In this document: positions 7,632 through 17,065 of the stretch, in pieces
Layout: the number at the start of each line of letters is the position of its first letter
How positions within the stretch are numbered: position 1 is the first letter of the stretch
Assembly (NCBI GenBank): GCA_038521865.1
Contig: JBCBKO010000007.1
Location: 19,770-83,769 of the forward strand
Reading direction: 5' to 3'
Length of the DNA stretch: 64,000 nt
From: CALBPI01 sp038521865
Lineage (GTDB): Bacteria; Pseudomonadota; Gammaproteobacteria; Steroidobacterales; Woeseiaceae
Program-made: the position numbers and the translations under genes
Notes under the pieces: generated by a model
Databases searched by the model: none
What the model saw: only the letters and a program-made list of their open reading frames with translations
What the model was told of the DNA's origin: nothing

Positions 7632-8264
7632 CTAACTCACCTGCGCGTGAAGTGCGCGACCTTTTGACAGCGCCGATCGTACCGGACCCAGAAAGTCGCG
7701 TGAGAGGTTCTCGTCGTTCGTTGCATTTAGTGCTCGGCCTTCGTCAGTAGCGAGGAACTTCTCGAGCTCCTTCTCGATTGCGCCAACTTCGCTCGGGTTG
7801 AGCGCGACGTACTCGCAGTCCGACGGGACGTTTTGTCCGAGGCGGCGACCGAGGTGGGTGAAGAACGGCAGGTAGAAGTACTCACGTTCCGATTCAGGGA
7901 TTGGTCTAGCCCTGCTGAAGAAGTGCTTCTTGACCAGGTGTGACGGCAAATCCGCGGTGACGTAGGGCGAAAGGAACTCAGACGACTCCGGCGTAAACGC
8001 GATCTCTGCATGGAGTGCGTGGAAAGCATCGAAAGCAAATCGGTCCATGATCGTGGTGTCTGCCTTGTCTAATCCGTCATAGACGATTCCCTGCGCGAGG
8101 ATCCTCCGGCCGATATGTTCGTGTTGTGCGATCTCATCGGAGCTGTAGTCACCGAACTGATTAATTTCGGTGATTACCTCGTCAACGATGATCTGCCGCG
8201 ACTCGATCAGAGCTCGTTCGAATTTGCCGTAGTCGAAAGAATGGAAGCACCAGTTGTAGGACAT
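7632..8264 (-). CDS. Hypothetical protein, unrecognised
   Basis: 210-residue acidic protein without signal peptide or membrane segment, so probably cytosolic. It starts 'MSYNWCFHSFDYGKFER' and is rich in aromatic residues and Asp/Glu. No catalytic motif is visible; the 'HSFDYG' start and helix-rich composition resemble uncharacterised small proteins seen singly in genomes. ATG 8264. It lies 20 bases downstream of the BNR lipoprotein gene on the same strand and may be the last gene of that transcript. It converges with the HEAT operon across 29 bases. Confidence 0.6.
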   Translation of the reverse strand: MSYNWCFHSFDYGKFERALIESRQIIVDEVITEINQFGDYSSDEIAQHEHIGRRILAQGIVYDGLDKADTTIMDRFAFDAFHALHAEIAFTPESSEFLSPYVTADLPSHLVKKHFFSRARPIPESEREYFYLPFFTHLGRRLGQNVPSDCEYVALNPSEVGAIEKELEKFLATDEGRALNATNDENLSRDFLGPVRSALSKGRALHAQVS

Positions 8265-8284
8265 TTAAATCACAACCGGACGCT

Positions 8285-9538
8285 CTAGTCGGACTCGACC
8301 CCGAATTTCCAGAACGAGAAGCCCCAACGGTCTTCATGCGTGTTCTGAATTGGTGATGCCACTGCGATAACGCCGTCATCCATAAAGGCGGTGGTCAAGT
8401 ACTCACCGCCAGTGGAGGGGGTTTTCTCGTCAGGCGTTTCTGCCCAGATTTCCGGTTGAAAGGAGACGGGCGAGGAAATCAGCGGCGGGTTGTTGTCGGC
8501 CTGAACCTCGACCAGCGCGACTCGCGCGCTAATCGCATCGGATTCCTGAACGAACCAGGTCGCGGCTAGTCTGTTCGCACCGTCAGAAACTAAAAACGGA
8601 AAAAACGGCTTTCCGTCGTGCTCACTGACCTCAGCGATAGACCAGGTTTCTCCGAAATCCGTACTGCTTGCCAGGAAGACTTTGCGCTTGTCTGCCCAGA
8701 GATAATGCAGGGTGTCATTGTCGGACCACGCAATAGGCTCGATCCATCGAGGAGTTGCCTCCTCACTGAACGTCCAGTCGATCGGTGCGGGTGTATCTCT
8801 GAACACCCAGGTTTCCCCGGCATCACTGGAGACGGCGATTAGATCTGTCTCGGCATCGAATCGATTCGCCGAGGCTGACAACGGCACAATCCTCGCCGCC
8901 AGCAATGCATCTCCTCGCGTAGCGAAGTGGCTCGATCCACCGCTTTCGGATATACGTTTGCGTTCGTTCAGGCCATCGCTTGTGGTGTCGCCCACTGCAT
9001 GTCGAACGCCGGCACCGTCGTTCCAAATCAGATGGACCGATTGATTCGGCGTCACCGAAATCCATGGTCGGTCATCGAATCGAGTGCGGGATACCTGACT
9101 CCAGCTCCAAGTCTCTCCCTTGTCCGAAGAACGACCTACATGGATCTGCACACCTTCTCTCGTATCTCGATCAAAGCCCATGGAGGCAAATAAGAGATGA
9201 CCGTCAGACGACATGGCTAGGTCAACGTCGGAGTTACCTTGTGCGTTCTCTTCACGGTCGCCGACATCGAGGCGCTCCCAGGTTTCTCCTGAGTCATCGC
9301 TGCGCCACAGCAGAGGCGGCGCGGTCCAGTCTCTGGCAGTTACCTGCGAACCAAAGCCGGCAATAAAGAGCTCGCCATCGGGGTGAACTGCCAACATAGG
9401 TTCTCGCGCCAGCTGACCGAGATGATCGGTCCGACTGATAAGCCGCAACTCCGGTTTGGACTGCACGCCCTCATAGGCGGCGCACCCGACTAGCTGTATG
9501 GCGCAAAGACAAAGGATGCCGAGTAAGTACCGATTCAT
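8285..9538 (-). CDS. Lipoprotein with sialidase-like BNR (Asp-box) repeats
   Basis: 417-residue lipoprotein: signal peptide with lipobox 'LVGC' ending near Cys19, then a beta-propeller marked by at least four Asp-box/BNR motifs ('SDDSGETW', 'SSDKGETW', 'SSDAGETW', 'STDFGETW'). This is the fold of exo-sialidases and photosynthesis-assembly factors; the arginine triad and catalytic residues of true sialidases are not evident, so a binding role is as likely as an enzyme. ATG 9538 shares one base with the stop of the upstream gene (TGATG), indicating translational coupling to the thioredoxin-fold protein. Confidence 0.78.
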   Translation of the reverse strand: MNRYLLGILCLCAIQLVGCAAYEGVQSKPELRLISRTDHLGQLAREPMLAVHPDGELFIAGFGSQVTARDWTAPPLLWRSDDSGETWERLDVGDREENAQGNSDVDLAMSSDGHLLFASMGFDRDTREGVQIHVGRSSDKGETWSWSQVSRTRFDDRPWISVTPNQSVHLIWNDGAGVRHAVGDTTSDGLNERKRISESGGSSHFATRGDALLAARIVPLSASANRFDAETDLIAVSSDAGETWVFRDTPAPIDWTFSEEATPRWIEPIAWSDNDTLHYLWADKRKVFLASSTDFGETWSIAEVSEHDGKPFFPFLVSDGANRLAATWFVQESDAISARVALVEVQADNNPPLISSPVSFQPEIWAETPDEKTPSTGGEYLTTAFMDDGVIAVASPIQNTHEDRWGFSFWKFGVESD

Positions 9539-11160
9539 CACTCGAACAGTGCGTCAGTAGACTCGGCGTCGCGCTCACGCTGCTCACGTGCTTGCGCGGT
9601 TCTTACGATTTCGCCGGGCAGTTGACTAACCAACGCATCGATCTGCGGAATCAGTCGCTCAAACGCGTCGAGTTCGTCGTAGGTTAATGACCAACGATCG
9701 CCTTTGAAGGTCGCTTTGCGTGGATCATCAAACACCTTGAAGAACAGCTCGAGATCGTTGTCACGCTCGTCTCGCAGCACAACTCTGGTGTCGAAATGCG
9801 ACATCGGCACAACATACATTTGCTTCTCAAAATTGCTGACACCATTGTCAACAGCAGTCTGACGCCATTCAGAGAATTTCGCGTGAATGGCTTTGTAGTG
9901 TGAGACCAGTTCCATCAGTTCGGCGTTTGCGTTTTCCCCACGACTGGTGACGGAGGTGATCCAACCCGCCAGCAAAGGTTTGGATCCGTAGGTCTTTCCG
10001 AGGACCTGTCTGAAAGACAGTTTGTAATACCCAGGCTCACCATTCAGGGGTGGAAAGGCTTGGAGCGTCAGTGCTGGAATACGGCTGCCGGATACGCGCG
10101 TGTCATGAATGACCAAACCGGGAACTTCCGTTCCATCCCGAAGTGTCGTGGTGTAGGGAATAGGACCAACCAATGAGTCATCCGTGTTTTGAACAATTTC
10201 ACCAGGCGCGAAGCTCAAAGTGGCAGGCGTTGTTGCTGGTGAGCTGCTACCGACGCTCGCACTTGGCGCAGTCAGCGCACTCGGTGCGGCAGAGGTTGAG
10301 ACTCTGGTCCACGCTGGCACATGAGCGGTGTCGTTCTCCGCGATCGCTGGCAGTGCCTCAAGCCCCGAAAACATCGACGCATAGTCTGATTCCTGGCGCA
10401 TACCGCTGTCGATCAGCCGGCCGTTCGCATTCATCAACATAAACGATGGTTGGTTGATCTGACGAACGGTCGGATGTAGCTGACTGAAAGTATCGATATA
10501 CCAATCGGGTCTCGGCGGCATCACTGCCGAGGCACCAACGGTCTCATAGTGATCCTGAAGTTCGTTCATGTTCCGATCGGAGCTGACATAGATGACCCGA
10601 ATTTTTCCTGGGTATCGCGCCTGGAGTCGATCCACTGTCTTCACAAGATCCGGGGTAAAACGCCCCGACCATCTACAGCTTTTGGATGAGTGGTAAAACA
10701 GGTAAAGGTCTGCACCGGCGATCTCTCCTTGCGTCGCCGTTCTGAGATTACCGCCGTCTTTCACATAGACCTGACCTTCTAGTTGCTCGATCAAGCGACC
10801 CTTGTAACCGTCCGACTTTGCCTTGCCGCTAGCAATGTCGTTCGCCCTTTGTATGAGGTCCGTGTACTCGACCGGCAGCGTGAACGTGTACTCGCCGTAA
10901 TAGTCGAGGTGGGCCTCGCCATTGTCGTGAATGCCGAGGAAGCCCAATTCCTCGCCGACTTGCAGTGTCAATCCACCTGAAAAATCGAGTGTTTCTGTTA
11001 CCGCGATTTTGGCAGGCCAGACATCCTCAGTGCTGGCAAATTTTGATAACGACAGCTGTGTGGGATTGATGCTCGCTTCGGGTGTTGCCGATTGCCCAAA
11101 AACTGACGAAGTTGCTGTGAGCGCGAGAAAAGAAAAAACAAGTAATGGCTTGCTGTACAT
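9538..11160 (-). CDS. Exported protein with nucleoredoxin-like thioredoxin fold lacking the first active-site cysteine
   Basis: 540 residues with signal peptide ('LLVFSFLALTATSSVFGQ'). Residues about 35-100 look like a small beta domain ending in 'VEYTDLIQRA', a pattern I associate with Verrucomicrobia/Planctomycetes-type proteins. Residues about 130-250 match a tryparedoxin/nucleoredoxin-like thioredoxin fold ('YLFYHSSKSCRWSGRFTPDL', 'IRVIYVSSDRNMNEL', 'QPSFMLMNANGRLI'). The usual WCPPC is replaced by SSKSC, so only the second cysteine remains. A Ser/Ala/Pro linker (about 275-305) leads to a C-terminal domain of about 230 residues that I cannot place. ATG 11160 starts the signal peptide; longer readings are unlikely. 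Coupled to the BNR lipoprotein gene. Confidence 0.72.
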   Translation of the reverse strand: MYSKPLLVFSFLALTATSSVFGQSATPEASINPTQLSLSKFASTEDVWPAKIAVTETLDFSGGLTLQVGEELGFLGIHDNGEAHLDYYGEYTFTLPVEYTDLIQRANDIASGKAKSDGYKGRLIEQLEGQVYVKDGGNLRTATQGEIAGADLYLFYHSSKSCRWSGRFTPDLVKTVDRLQARYPGKIRVIYVSSDRNMNELQDHYETVGASAVMPPRPDWYIDTFSQLHPTVRQINQPSFMLMNANGRLIDSGMRQESDYASMFSGLEALPAIAENDTAHVPAWTRVSTSAAPSALTAPSASVGSSSPATTPATLSFAPGEIVQNTDDSLVGPIPYTTTLRDGTEVPGLVIHDTRVSGSRIPALTLQAFPPLNGEPGYYKLSFRQVLGKTYGSKPLLAGWITSVTSRGENANAELMELVSHYKAIHAKFSEWRQTAVDNGVSNFEKQMYVVPMSHFDTRVVLRDERDNDLELFFKVFDDPRKATFKGDRWSLTYDELDAFERLIPQIDALVSQLPGEIVRTAQAREQRERDAESTDALFE

Positions 11161-11342
11161 CGACGTGTCTCGGTTTTGATTGTTATGCCACGACTTGTTT
11201 ATAACGATGTTACGTGACATTTGCTACCGGCGTTTTTTTGCGGCCAAACCCGGTACGCAGACGCCGCTTTGACACGCAAATTGGTGACAATTGATGATCG
11301 AGTTTGCTTGCTCGAAATGTGGCGCAGCGGGCACACTGCCGT

Positions 11343-12002
11343 ATGGCTGATCACATCCGTGTTTTCGTGCTCGAGGACGACGCTCGCACGCGTGCGAGTT
11401 TGCTGCGTCGGCTCAATGCTGCTGCGTTTATCGAGACGGTTGGCGATGCAGGTGCTCTTGCCGAGGCGCGCGACGCACTTGCCGCACTTGAGGTTGATGC
11501 ATTGCTGTTCGATTTGCAGCTCCCGGATGGCAACGCGATCGAGCTCATTCGAGAACAGCATCTGGCTAGACCTGACATACCGGTACTCGTGATCTCCGTG
11601 TTCGGCGACGAGGAACGGGTGATCGCTGCGATCGAGGCTGGCGCGCGGGGGTACTTGCTCAAAGATGAGCCCGGCGAGGATCTCGCCGAGTCGGTACGTC
11701 GTGCTGTCGAGGGCGAGTCACCGATTTCACCCGCGATCGCACGCCATTTGATTCGCCGGTTCCAGGTGGAGTCGGAAAAACGCGTCAACACGGTCGAAAA
11801 CCCTCTGTCCGATCGTGAGCTGGAAGTGCTCCGACTAGCATCGAAGGGTTTGACCTACCAGGAAACCGCAGATCTGCTGGGAGTAACCGTTAACACGATT
11901 GGTACCTACACGCGGCGCATCTATCAAAAGCTCGCGGTCACCTCTCGAGCGCAGGCGGTTTTTGAGGCGCGGCAAATGGGCTGGATGGGTGATGGCGATT
12001 AG
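11343..12002 (+). CDS. NarL/FixJ-type response regulator
   Basis: 219 residues. Receiver domain at about 4-120 with acidic pocket 'LEDD', phospho-accepting Asp in 'ALLFDLQLPDG' and the Lys in 'YLLKDEP'. LuxR-type helix-turn-helix at about 150-210 ('LSDRELEVLRLASKGLTYQE', then 'TADLLGVTVNTIGTYTRRI'). It should be a DNA-binding transcription regulator phosphorylated by the histidine kinase encoded next. ATG 11343 chosen because the receiver begins right after it. Overlaps the kinase gene by 11 bases. Target genes are unknown; the divergent thioredoxin-fold gene 180 bases away is one candidate. Confidence 0.92.
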   Translation: MADHIRVFVLEDDARTRASLLRRLNAAAFIETVGDAGALAEARDALAALEVDALLFDLQLPDGNAIELIREQHLARPDIPVLVISVFGDEERVIAAIEAGARGYLLKDEPGEDLAESVRRAVEGESPISPAIARHLIRRFQVESEKRVNTVENPLSDRELEVLRLASKGLTYQETADLLGVTVNTIGTYTRRIYQKLAVTSRAQAVFEARQMGWMGDGD

Positions 12003-13851
12003 TCGCAGACAGCGATTCATAGGGCTGGGTGTGCTCTATCTCGCGCTGCCGTTGCTCGTACTCGTGCTGCTGTCGTGGCTAGACCGTCCTTACGACGTGC
12101 CAGAGGACTATCGTGTGCAGGCGACAGACTGGGCGCGAAGTTTCTCAGAGGTGCCCCCTGAAGACGGATGGAACCCGAGTGCCGAAGGGTGGCCCGATGG
12201 TCGTCGAGACGGCGAGCCATTCACCAGTATTTGGTATCGGTTCGAGGTCACCCAGTCCGTGCCGAACCCGGTACTGTACATCGCGTATGGCCACGGCAAC
12301 TTCGATGTGTGGCAGGACGGGCAAAGACTGTTTCGGACGGCCGAGGCTCTACAACCGTTACATTACAATCATTCGTCAATCACCGTTCCCTTGGCCAATA
12401 GCGCAGTCGGTTCAACGGTGTTCATACGCCTAACGCGACAGGCTTCCGGACCCCGTTACGGGTTCGTCTACATCGCGCCCGCCGAGCTCGCAAAACGAGA
12501 CGCGGAAGAACAGGCATTCATTCAACAGCAAATGCCCGCCACGGTGCTGACGGTGATGCTCAGTTTCGCTGTGGTTGTCGGTGCGATGTTCCTGATGCGA
12601 CCTCGCGAACGGCATTACGGTTGGTATGCGCTCACCATCGCCTTGTGGGCGGGCCACTCGGTTCACAATATGGCAGAGTCGATTTCGTTTTCTCATTTCT
12701 GGTTTTTTTCGCTCAATCATCTACTACTTAACTGGCTGTTGGCAGAGCTGTTTTTTATCAACCGATATTTCGTCATTCCCGCGCCACGACTGGAGCGGTT
12801 CTGTGCAGGGGTCTGCATCCTTCTCGGCATGGTGCACCTGACAATTACCAGCCAAGCGATCGATAGTCTGAAATTCGAAGGCTATTTCTTCAATTTCTAC
12901 GTGGTCCTCGAGGTCTGGTACCTCACACTCGCGGTCATCGTGTCGGCGCGGTACTTCACGGCGGTCCGGCGCCGACTGGACTTTAATAGTGCGAGCCTTT
13001 GGTTGGCTTCCGGTATCGTGATTGTTGTCGGTTTTCGCGATTTTCTCTATGCGATCTTGCCACCGGGGTCACTCCCGGGTTCGGTTTTCTATTTGCAGTA
13101 TGTCGCCACGATACCGCTGCTGCTATTTGGCATTCAGTTGATCCGTCGCTTTGCTCGCGATGCGTATACCGCCGAGATGCGCAATGAGGAGCTCAACCAG
13201 TTGGTCGAGGAGCGCACTGCCGCCCTCGAAAGCACCTATCGCAAGCTCTCCGAGGAAGAGCGAAAGCGGGCGCTCGCGGAAGAACGCAGTCGTTTGATGC
13301 GCGATATGCACGACGGGCTAGGTGGTCAATTGGTACATGCGCTTGCGCTCAGTGAGCAAGTTGATGATGAAGATCTGCAGCGTTCGCTGCGTCTCGCGTT
13401 AGACGATCTACGTTTGATTGTCGACTCGCTCTCGCCGAGCGCGAACTCACTGCAGGATCTGATGGCATCGTATCGCCACCGGGTCAGTAGGCTTTTGCAG
13501 CGCACTGGCTTTAACGTCGATTGGCACATTGGCGATGAGACCGACAGCGTGCAGCTCAAACCGAACGAGGCGCTCAGCGTGCTCCGGATCGTGCAGGAGG
13601 CGGTGACCAATGCCGTCCGGCATTCGGGTGGCGATGTTCTCAGTATCAGCGTCAAGCAGTTGGCGGACGGTCTGCAGCTGACCGTCCGCGACAACGGCGA
13701 AGGTATGCCCGAGTCGGTTGTTGAGCGTGGGCTACGCAATATGAAGGTGCGTGCGAGTGAGCTCGGTGCTGGGCTCAATATCCGTAGTGAACCTGGCGAC
13801 ACCACCATAACGATGCATCTACCGCTTTCTGGCGTCGCACCGGTCCCCTAG
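11992..13851 (+). CDS. 7TM sensor histidine kinase of the HisKA_3 (NarX-like) class
   Basis: 619 residues. N-terminal membrane anchor (about 8-28), a periplasmic beta domain of the 7TMR-DISM extracellular type (about 35-165), seven transmembrane segments (about 180-390), a coiled coil ('NQLVEERTAALESTYRKLSE'), a HisKA_3 dimerisation domain with phospho-acceptor 'RDMHDGLGGQL' (His near 440) and a C-terminal HATPase ('EAVTNAVRHSGG', 'VRDNGEGMP', 'GLRNMKVRASELG'). Pairs with the response regulator just upstream; ATG 11992 overlaps it. The DISM domain suggests sensing of a small, perhaps carbohydrate-like ligand, but that is inference. Confidence 0.9.
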   Translation: MAISRRQRFIGLGVLYLALPLLVLVLLSWLDRPYDVPEDYRVQATDWARSFSEVPPEDGWNPSAEGWPDGRRDGEPFTSIWYRFEVTQSVPNPVLYIAYGHGNFDVWQDGQRLFRTAEALQPLHYNHSSITVPLANSAVGSTVFIRLTRQASGPRYGFVYIAPAELAKRDAEEQAFIQQQMPATVLTVMLSFAVVVGAMFLMRPRERHYGWYALTIALWAGHSVHNMAESISFSHFWFFSLNHLLLNWLLAELFFINRYFVIPAPRLERFCAGVCILLGMVHLTITSQAIDSLKFEGYFFNFYVVLEVWYLTLAVIVSARYFTAVRRRLDFNSASLWLASGIVIVVGFRDFLYAILPPGSLPGSVFYLQYVATIPLLLFGIQLIRRFARDAYTAEMRNEELNQLVEERTAALESTYRKLSEEERKRALAEERSRLMRDMHDGLGGQLVHALALSEQVDDEDLQRSLRLALDDLRLIVDSLSPSANSLQDLMASYRHRVSRLLQRTGFNVDWHIGDETDSVQLKPNEALSVLRIVQEAVTNAVRHSGGDVLSISVKQLADGLQLTVRDNGEGMPESVVERGLRNMKVRASELGAGLNIRSEPGDTTITMHLPLSGVAPVP

Positions 13852-13949
13852 AGCTAGCGCGACAATCAAAAGCGACGTCACCAATTCCGGTGTCACGCTC
13901 TCCAAGTAACCGTTGCTAGCGTGTCTCCCAATAATGGGGGTGCACCGTC

Positions 13950-16900
13950 ATGAAGAACGTCAGACTTTTCCTACTTGTTTTGTTGCTGGGTCTTGCAGGT
14001 TGTCCGGCCTCCAACGATACCTCGAACGAGGACTCGTCGGACGATGAGCGTGATCTGGGGGAAATCAGTGCGGATCCACCGGTGGTGGCGATTAGAGAGG
14101 ACACCGAAACTCTGCTGATCACAAAGAACTTCCCAATCGGTGCTGGCACGGATTTTCCCGAGGCTATCTCAGGGGTCAGTATCGAAGTGGGTACGACACC
14201 GGATGACGAGTGTCCGGCAGGCGACAACGTGTCCGGCGCTTTTGAAGTGACCGACTGCGAGAGCTGGCAGTTGACAGCCATGAATGCCGCTTCGGCAAGC
14301 TATGCCGTGGGCGCACTGGTTCCGCGGATACTACAGGGTGCCAAACCACGTGATGTGACTGAGGTGCTGGTCTATCCGGAAGGGAGAGGGAGTGCCGCGA
14401 TCATCAAAGCAACCGCCGGCGGGCGCATTCTGCTGGCAAGAGATGGTGCCGTACTGACCGACTACGACGAAACTCTGGCTAAGGGTGAGCGTTTCTATGG
14501 GCCGCGGGTTGCAACCATGACCATCGACGTGCCAACCGATCAGCTTCCGCCCGATGTTGTTGATGTTTCAGCTACGCCGATTGAGAACTTTCGGCCTCCA
14601 GCTCGCTTCGAAGGCGACACGGAAGGTGATACCAGCGCGAGCTATGGCCTGGCTCTGACGACAGACAATCGCATCTTCGAGTGGGGTTGGCGACAGAAGC
14701 AAGTGGCACTATTCGATGCCGAAACCGGCGTTTTCGAGCTCGATTTCAGTCCCTTCGGTACTGGAGTCTTTGAGCCGACTGAGGAAGCGGTGGAACGCGA
14801 GCGTCAAGTGATCCGGGACAGCCTGGTGGCAACCACTCGTGAAATGAACGAACTGGCCGAGTTCGCATCTCGCAACAACGCACAGTGGACTCAAGTGGTT
14901 GCTGTCGACCGTCCCCCCATTGCTGGCGTAGAGACTGAGTATGGTGACGTCTTGCTCGCCTTCCGTACGGGTGTCACAGGAATGGCGCTGGCGGCTGATG
15001 GACGCGTCGCCATTTGGGGTGACCCAGTAAACACCTACTTCCCTGAGCGAGAGCTAGGGGATGACCTAAACCGTTTGCCCTTGTGGCTGGGACGCGCAGG
15101 TGACATCCAACAGATCAGCAGCGAGTCGGGCGGTCTGGTTGTGCTGAGCGGCGCTGGCCAAGTGGCATTCGACAGCGGTCGGTCGATCGCTAATCGCGGA
15201 CGTGCGATTTTCGTCGATGCCGTGCCTGGGTTGCCTGCTGGCACGACGGTTCAGATTGCGGGTATGCGCGCACGAATGCGCGATGGCAGTGTTTGGCAGT
15301 GGCGAATGGCTGCGGACGGATCTCCAACGGTCGCCCAGCGTGTGCCGGGCATCACCGATGCTGTGGACTTGCCGGACCCTAATCAGAATCTTGCGATCCT
15401 CGCTGACGGAACAATGATGAGTTGGGATTTTGAGGCATCGGATTCTGTGCCCTCTGGCGTTCGGCCGTTCCCGCTTCCCGGCGTAGGGTCGGTAGCTGCG
15501 GTTTCGGGCGATGTTGTTATCGATAGCGAATGCGGCCGCGGCTGGCACCGTCTGGTGGACTCTCAATCCGAGCAGGTCGAAATGATCCCGATGGTGGGTC
15601 TTGGCGGTGCGGATACGTGCAATGCCGGTGCGAGGTCGCACATTGTGCAGGTGATCATCATGCGCGACGAAAAAACGTCTTTCCCACTCAATAGCGTATT
15701 CGTTACTTCGCCGGACGGACCTGTTTTCTGTGCGGATACAATGCCACGTCGCTGCTGGTGGCTTGGCGACCCGAGCCAAAACCCGACGTTTGAGGTTCAA
15801 GTTGATTCTGACACATCGCGTGTACTCGACTGGCGCTGGGATTGCGGGTCGATGAGTGAGCGCTCGCTACCCGTGCTCTTGCGATCGGACGGCGAACCCG
15901 GCAGTGCCAACCTTTGTAAGGTGACGATCACGGGCGACGGCCCGTTCCCGTTTGAGGATCCACCCGGGACGCTATTGGTCGAAATCAGTGGTCGCGGATC
16001 GGTGGTCGATTCGCTATCGGCAATCGATTGCGGCACGGACTGCACAGCAACGTTGCCAGCAGGTACACGACTCACGCTGACCGCCACACCCGATACGGGT
16101 GCGGCATTCTCGAACTGGGCTGACACGGGTTGCACCGATGATCGGGCAAACCCCGTGATTGTCGTGGCGGTATCCGGTGAGGTCACTTGTCGCGCCATTT
16201 TCGAGGACATCGTGGTGGGCAACGTCCCGCCGGTTGCTCGGTTTACCATTGATCCGATCACGATGGTATCGGTGGGCCAGACGATCACCTTGAACGCCAC
16301 TGCAAGTGCCGATCCGGATGGCTCGATTATCAGCTGGGCATGGGATCTCAATGCCGATGGTGTCGCCGATGCATCGGGCGAGGTCGTTGACGTGAGCTTC
16401 GCGACCGCGGGGCAGCAAGAAATCACGTTGACGGTGACCGACAATGAAGGGCTTACGGCGTCGTTGTCACAAGGTTTGATCGTCAGTGCGGGGTTGAGCG
16501 CGCCACCGGTTGCGAGCTTCACGATCTCGCCTAGCAATCGCCAGCTGGCTGGCAGCACTTTCAACTTCGACGCGAGCGCCAGCACCGATGATGTCGGGAT
16601 TGTCAGTTACGAATGGGACTTGAGTGCAAACGGGTCGTTTGAAGGATCCGGTGTGACCTACAGTGTGAGGATAGATGATGTTGGGATTCGGCAGATGCGT
16701 TTGCGGGTGACCGACGCCGACGGCCAGTTTTCCGATCAGCTTCAAGACGTGATCGCCGAGCCGCCTCCACCACCCACCGGTGAATTCTCAGTGGTTGTGC
16801 GAGTGCAGGGCAGTGGTCAGGTGCAGGTTGAACCGCTTGGTCGCACGTTGCTCGACAGTGAGTGCGACGGTGATTCGTGTTTCCTGACAGAAATTCCGAG

Positions 16901-17048
16901 TGGGACCACGCTGACACTGACTGCATCGCCATTTACCCCCGCGGCGTTTGCAGGCTGGACCACACCGCAATGCGACAACATCCCCGATCCCGACACCTGC
17001 GAGATCATTGTGACCAGCAATCGTGAGGTGGTCGCCGTGTTCAACTAG
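13950..17048 (+). CDS. Large surface lipoprotein with RCC1-like and PKD domains
   Basis: 1032 residues, lipoprotein signal 'LLGLAGCP' with lipid-accepting Cys near 18 followed by an acidic linker. The middle (about 210-500) has repeated 'LAADGRVAIWG'-type strands like RCC1 propellers. Residues about 670-750 and 945-1032 are two copies of an InlB-B/'TLTATP' repeat ('LTATPDTGAAFSNWADTGC', 'LTASPFTPAAFAGWTTPQC'), each with conserved cysteines. Between them are two PKD domains (about 756-850 and 853-940; 'PPVARFTIDP', 'PPVASFTISP'). Expected on the outer membrane or outside, in adhesion or matrix binding. ATG 13950. Single gene, not clearly in an operon. Confidence 0.82.
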   Translation: MKNVRLFLLVLLLGLAGCPASNDTSNEDSSDDERDLGEISADPPVVAIREDTETLLITKNFPIGAGTDFPEAISGVSIEVGTTPDDECPAGDNVSGAFEVTDCESWQLTAMNAASASYAVGALVPRILQGAKPRDVTEVLVYPEGRGSAAIIKATAGGRILLARDGAVLTDYDETLAKGERFYGPRVATMTIDVPTDQLPPDVVDVSATPIENFRPPARFEGDTEGDTSASYGLALTTDNRIFEWGWRQKQVALFDAETGVFELDFSPFGTGVFEPTEEAVERERQVIRDSLVATTREMNELAEFASRNNAQWTQVVAVDRPPIAGVETEYGDVLLAFRTGVTGMALAADGRVAIWGDPVNTYFPERELGDDLNRLPLWLGRAGDIQQISSESGGLVVLSGAGQVAFDSGRSIANRGRAIFVDAVPGLPAGTTVQIAGMRARMRDGSVWQWRMAADGSPTVAQRVPGITDAVDLPDPNQNLAILADGTMMSWDFEASDSVPSGVRPFPLPGVGSVAAVSGDVVIDSECGRGWHRLVDSQSEQVEMIPMVGLGGADTCNAGARSHIVQVIIMRDEKTSFPLNSVFVTSPDGPVFCADTMPRRCWWLGDPSQNPTFEVQVDSDTSRVLDWRWDCGSMSERSLPVLLRSDGEPGSANLCKVTITGDGPFPFEDPPGTLLVEISGRGSVVDSLSAIDCGTDCTATLPAGTRLTLTATPDTGAAFSNWADTGCTDDRANPVIVVAVSGEVTCRAIFEDIVVGNVPPVARFTIDPITMVSVGQTITLNATASADPDGSIISWAWDLNADGVADASGEVVDVSFATAGQQEITLTVTDNEGLTASLSQGLIVSAGLSAPPVASFTISPSNRQLAGSTFNFDASASTDDVGIVSYEWDLSANGSFEGSGVTYSVRIDDVGIRQMRLRVTDADGQFSDQLQDVIAEPPPPPTGEFSVVVRVQGSGQVQVEPLGRTLLDSECDGDSCFLTEIPSGTTLTLTASPFTPAAFAGWTTPQCDNIPDPDTCEIIVTSNREVVAVFN

Positions 17049-17065
17049 GGGCGGGTGCTAGTGGC

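Noticed and set aside
15066..16585. Minus-strand open frames of 244 and 262 residues within the PKD lipoprotein gene
   Set aside because: They lie wholly opposite a gene with clear domains and have unnatural composition.
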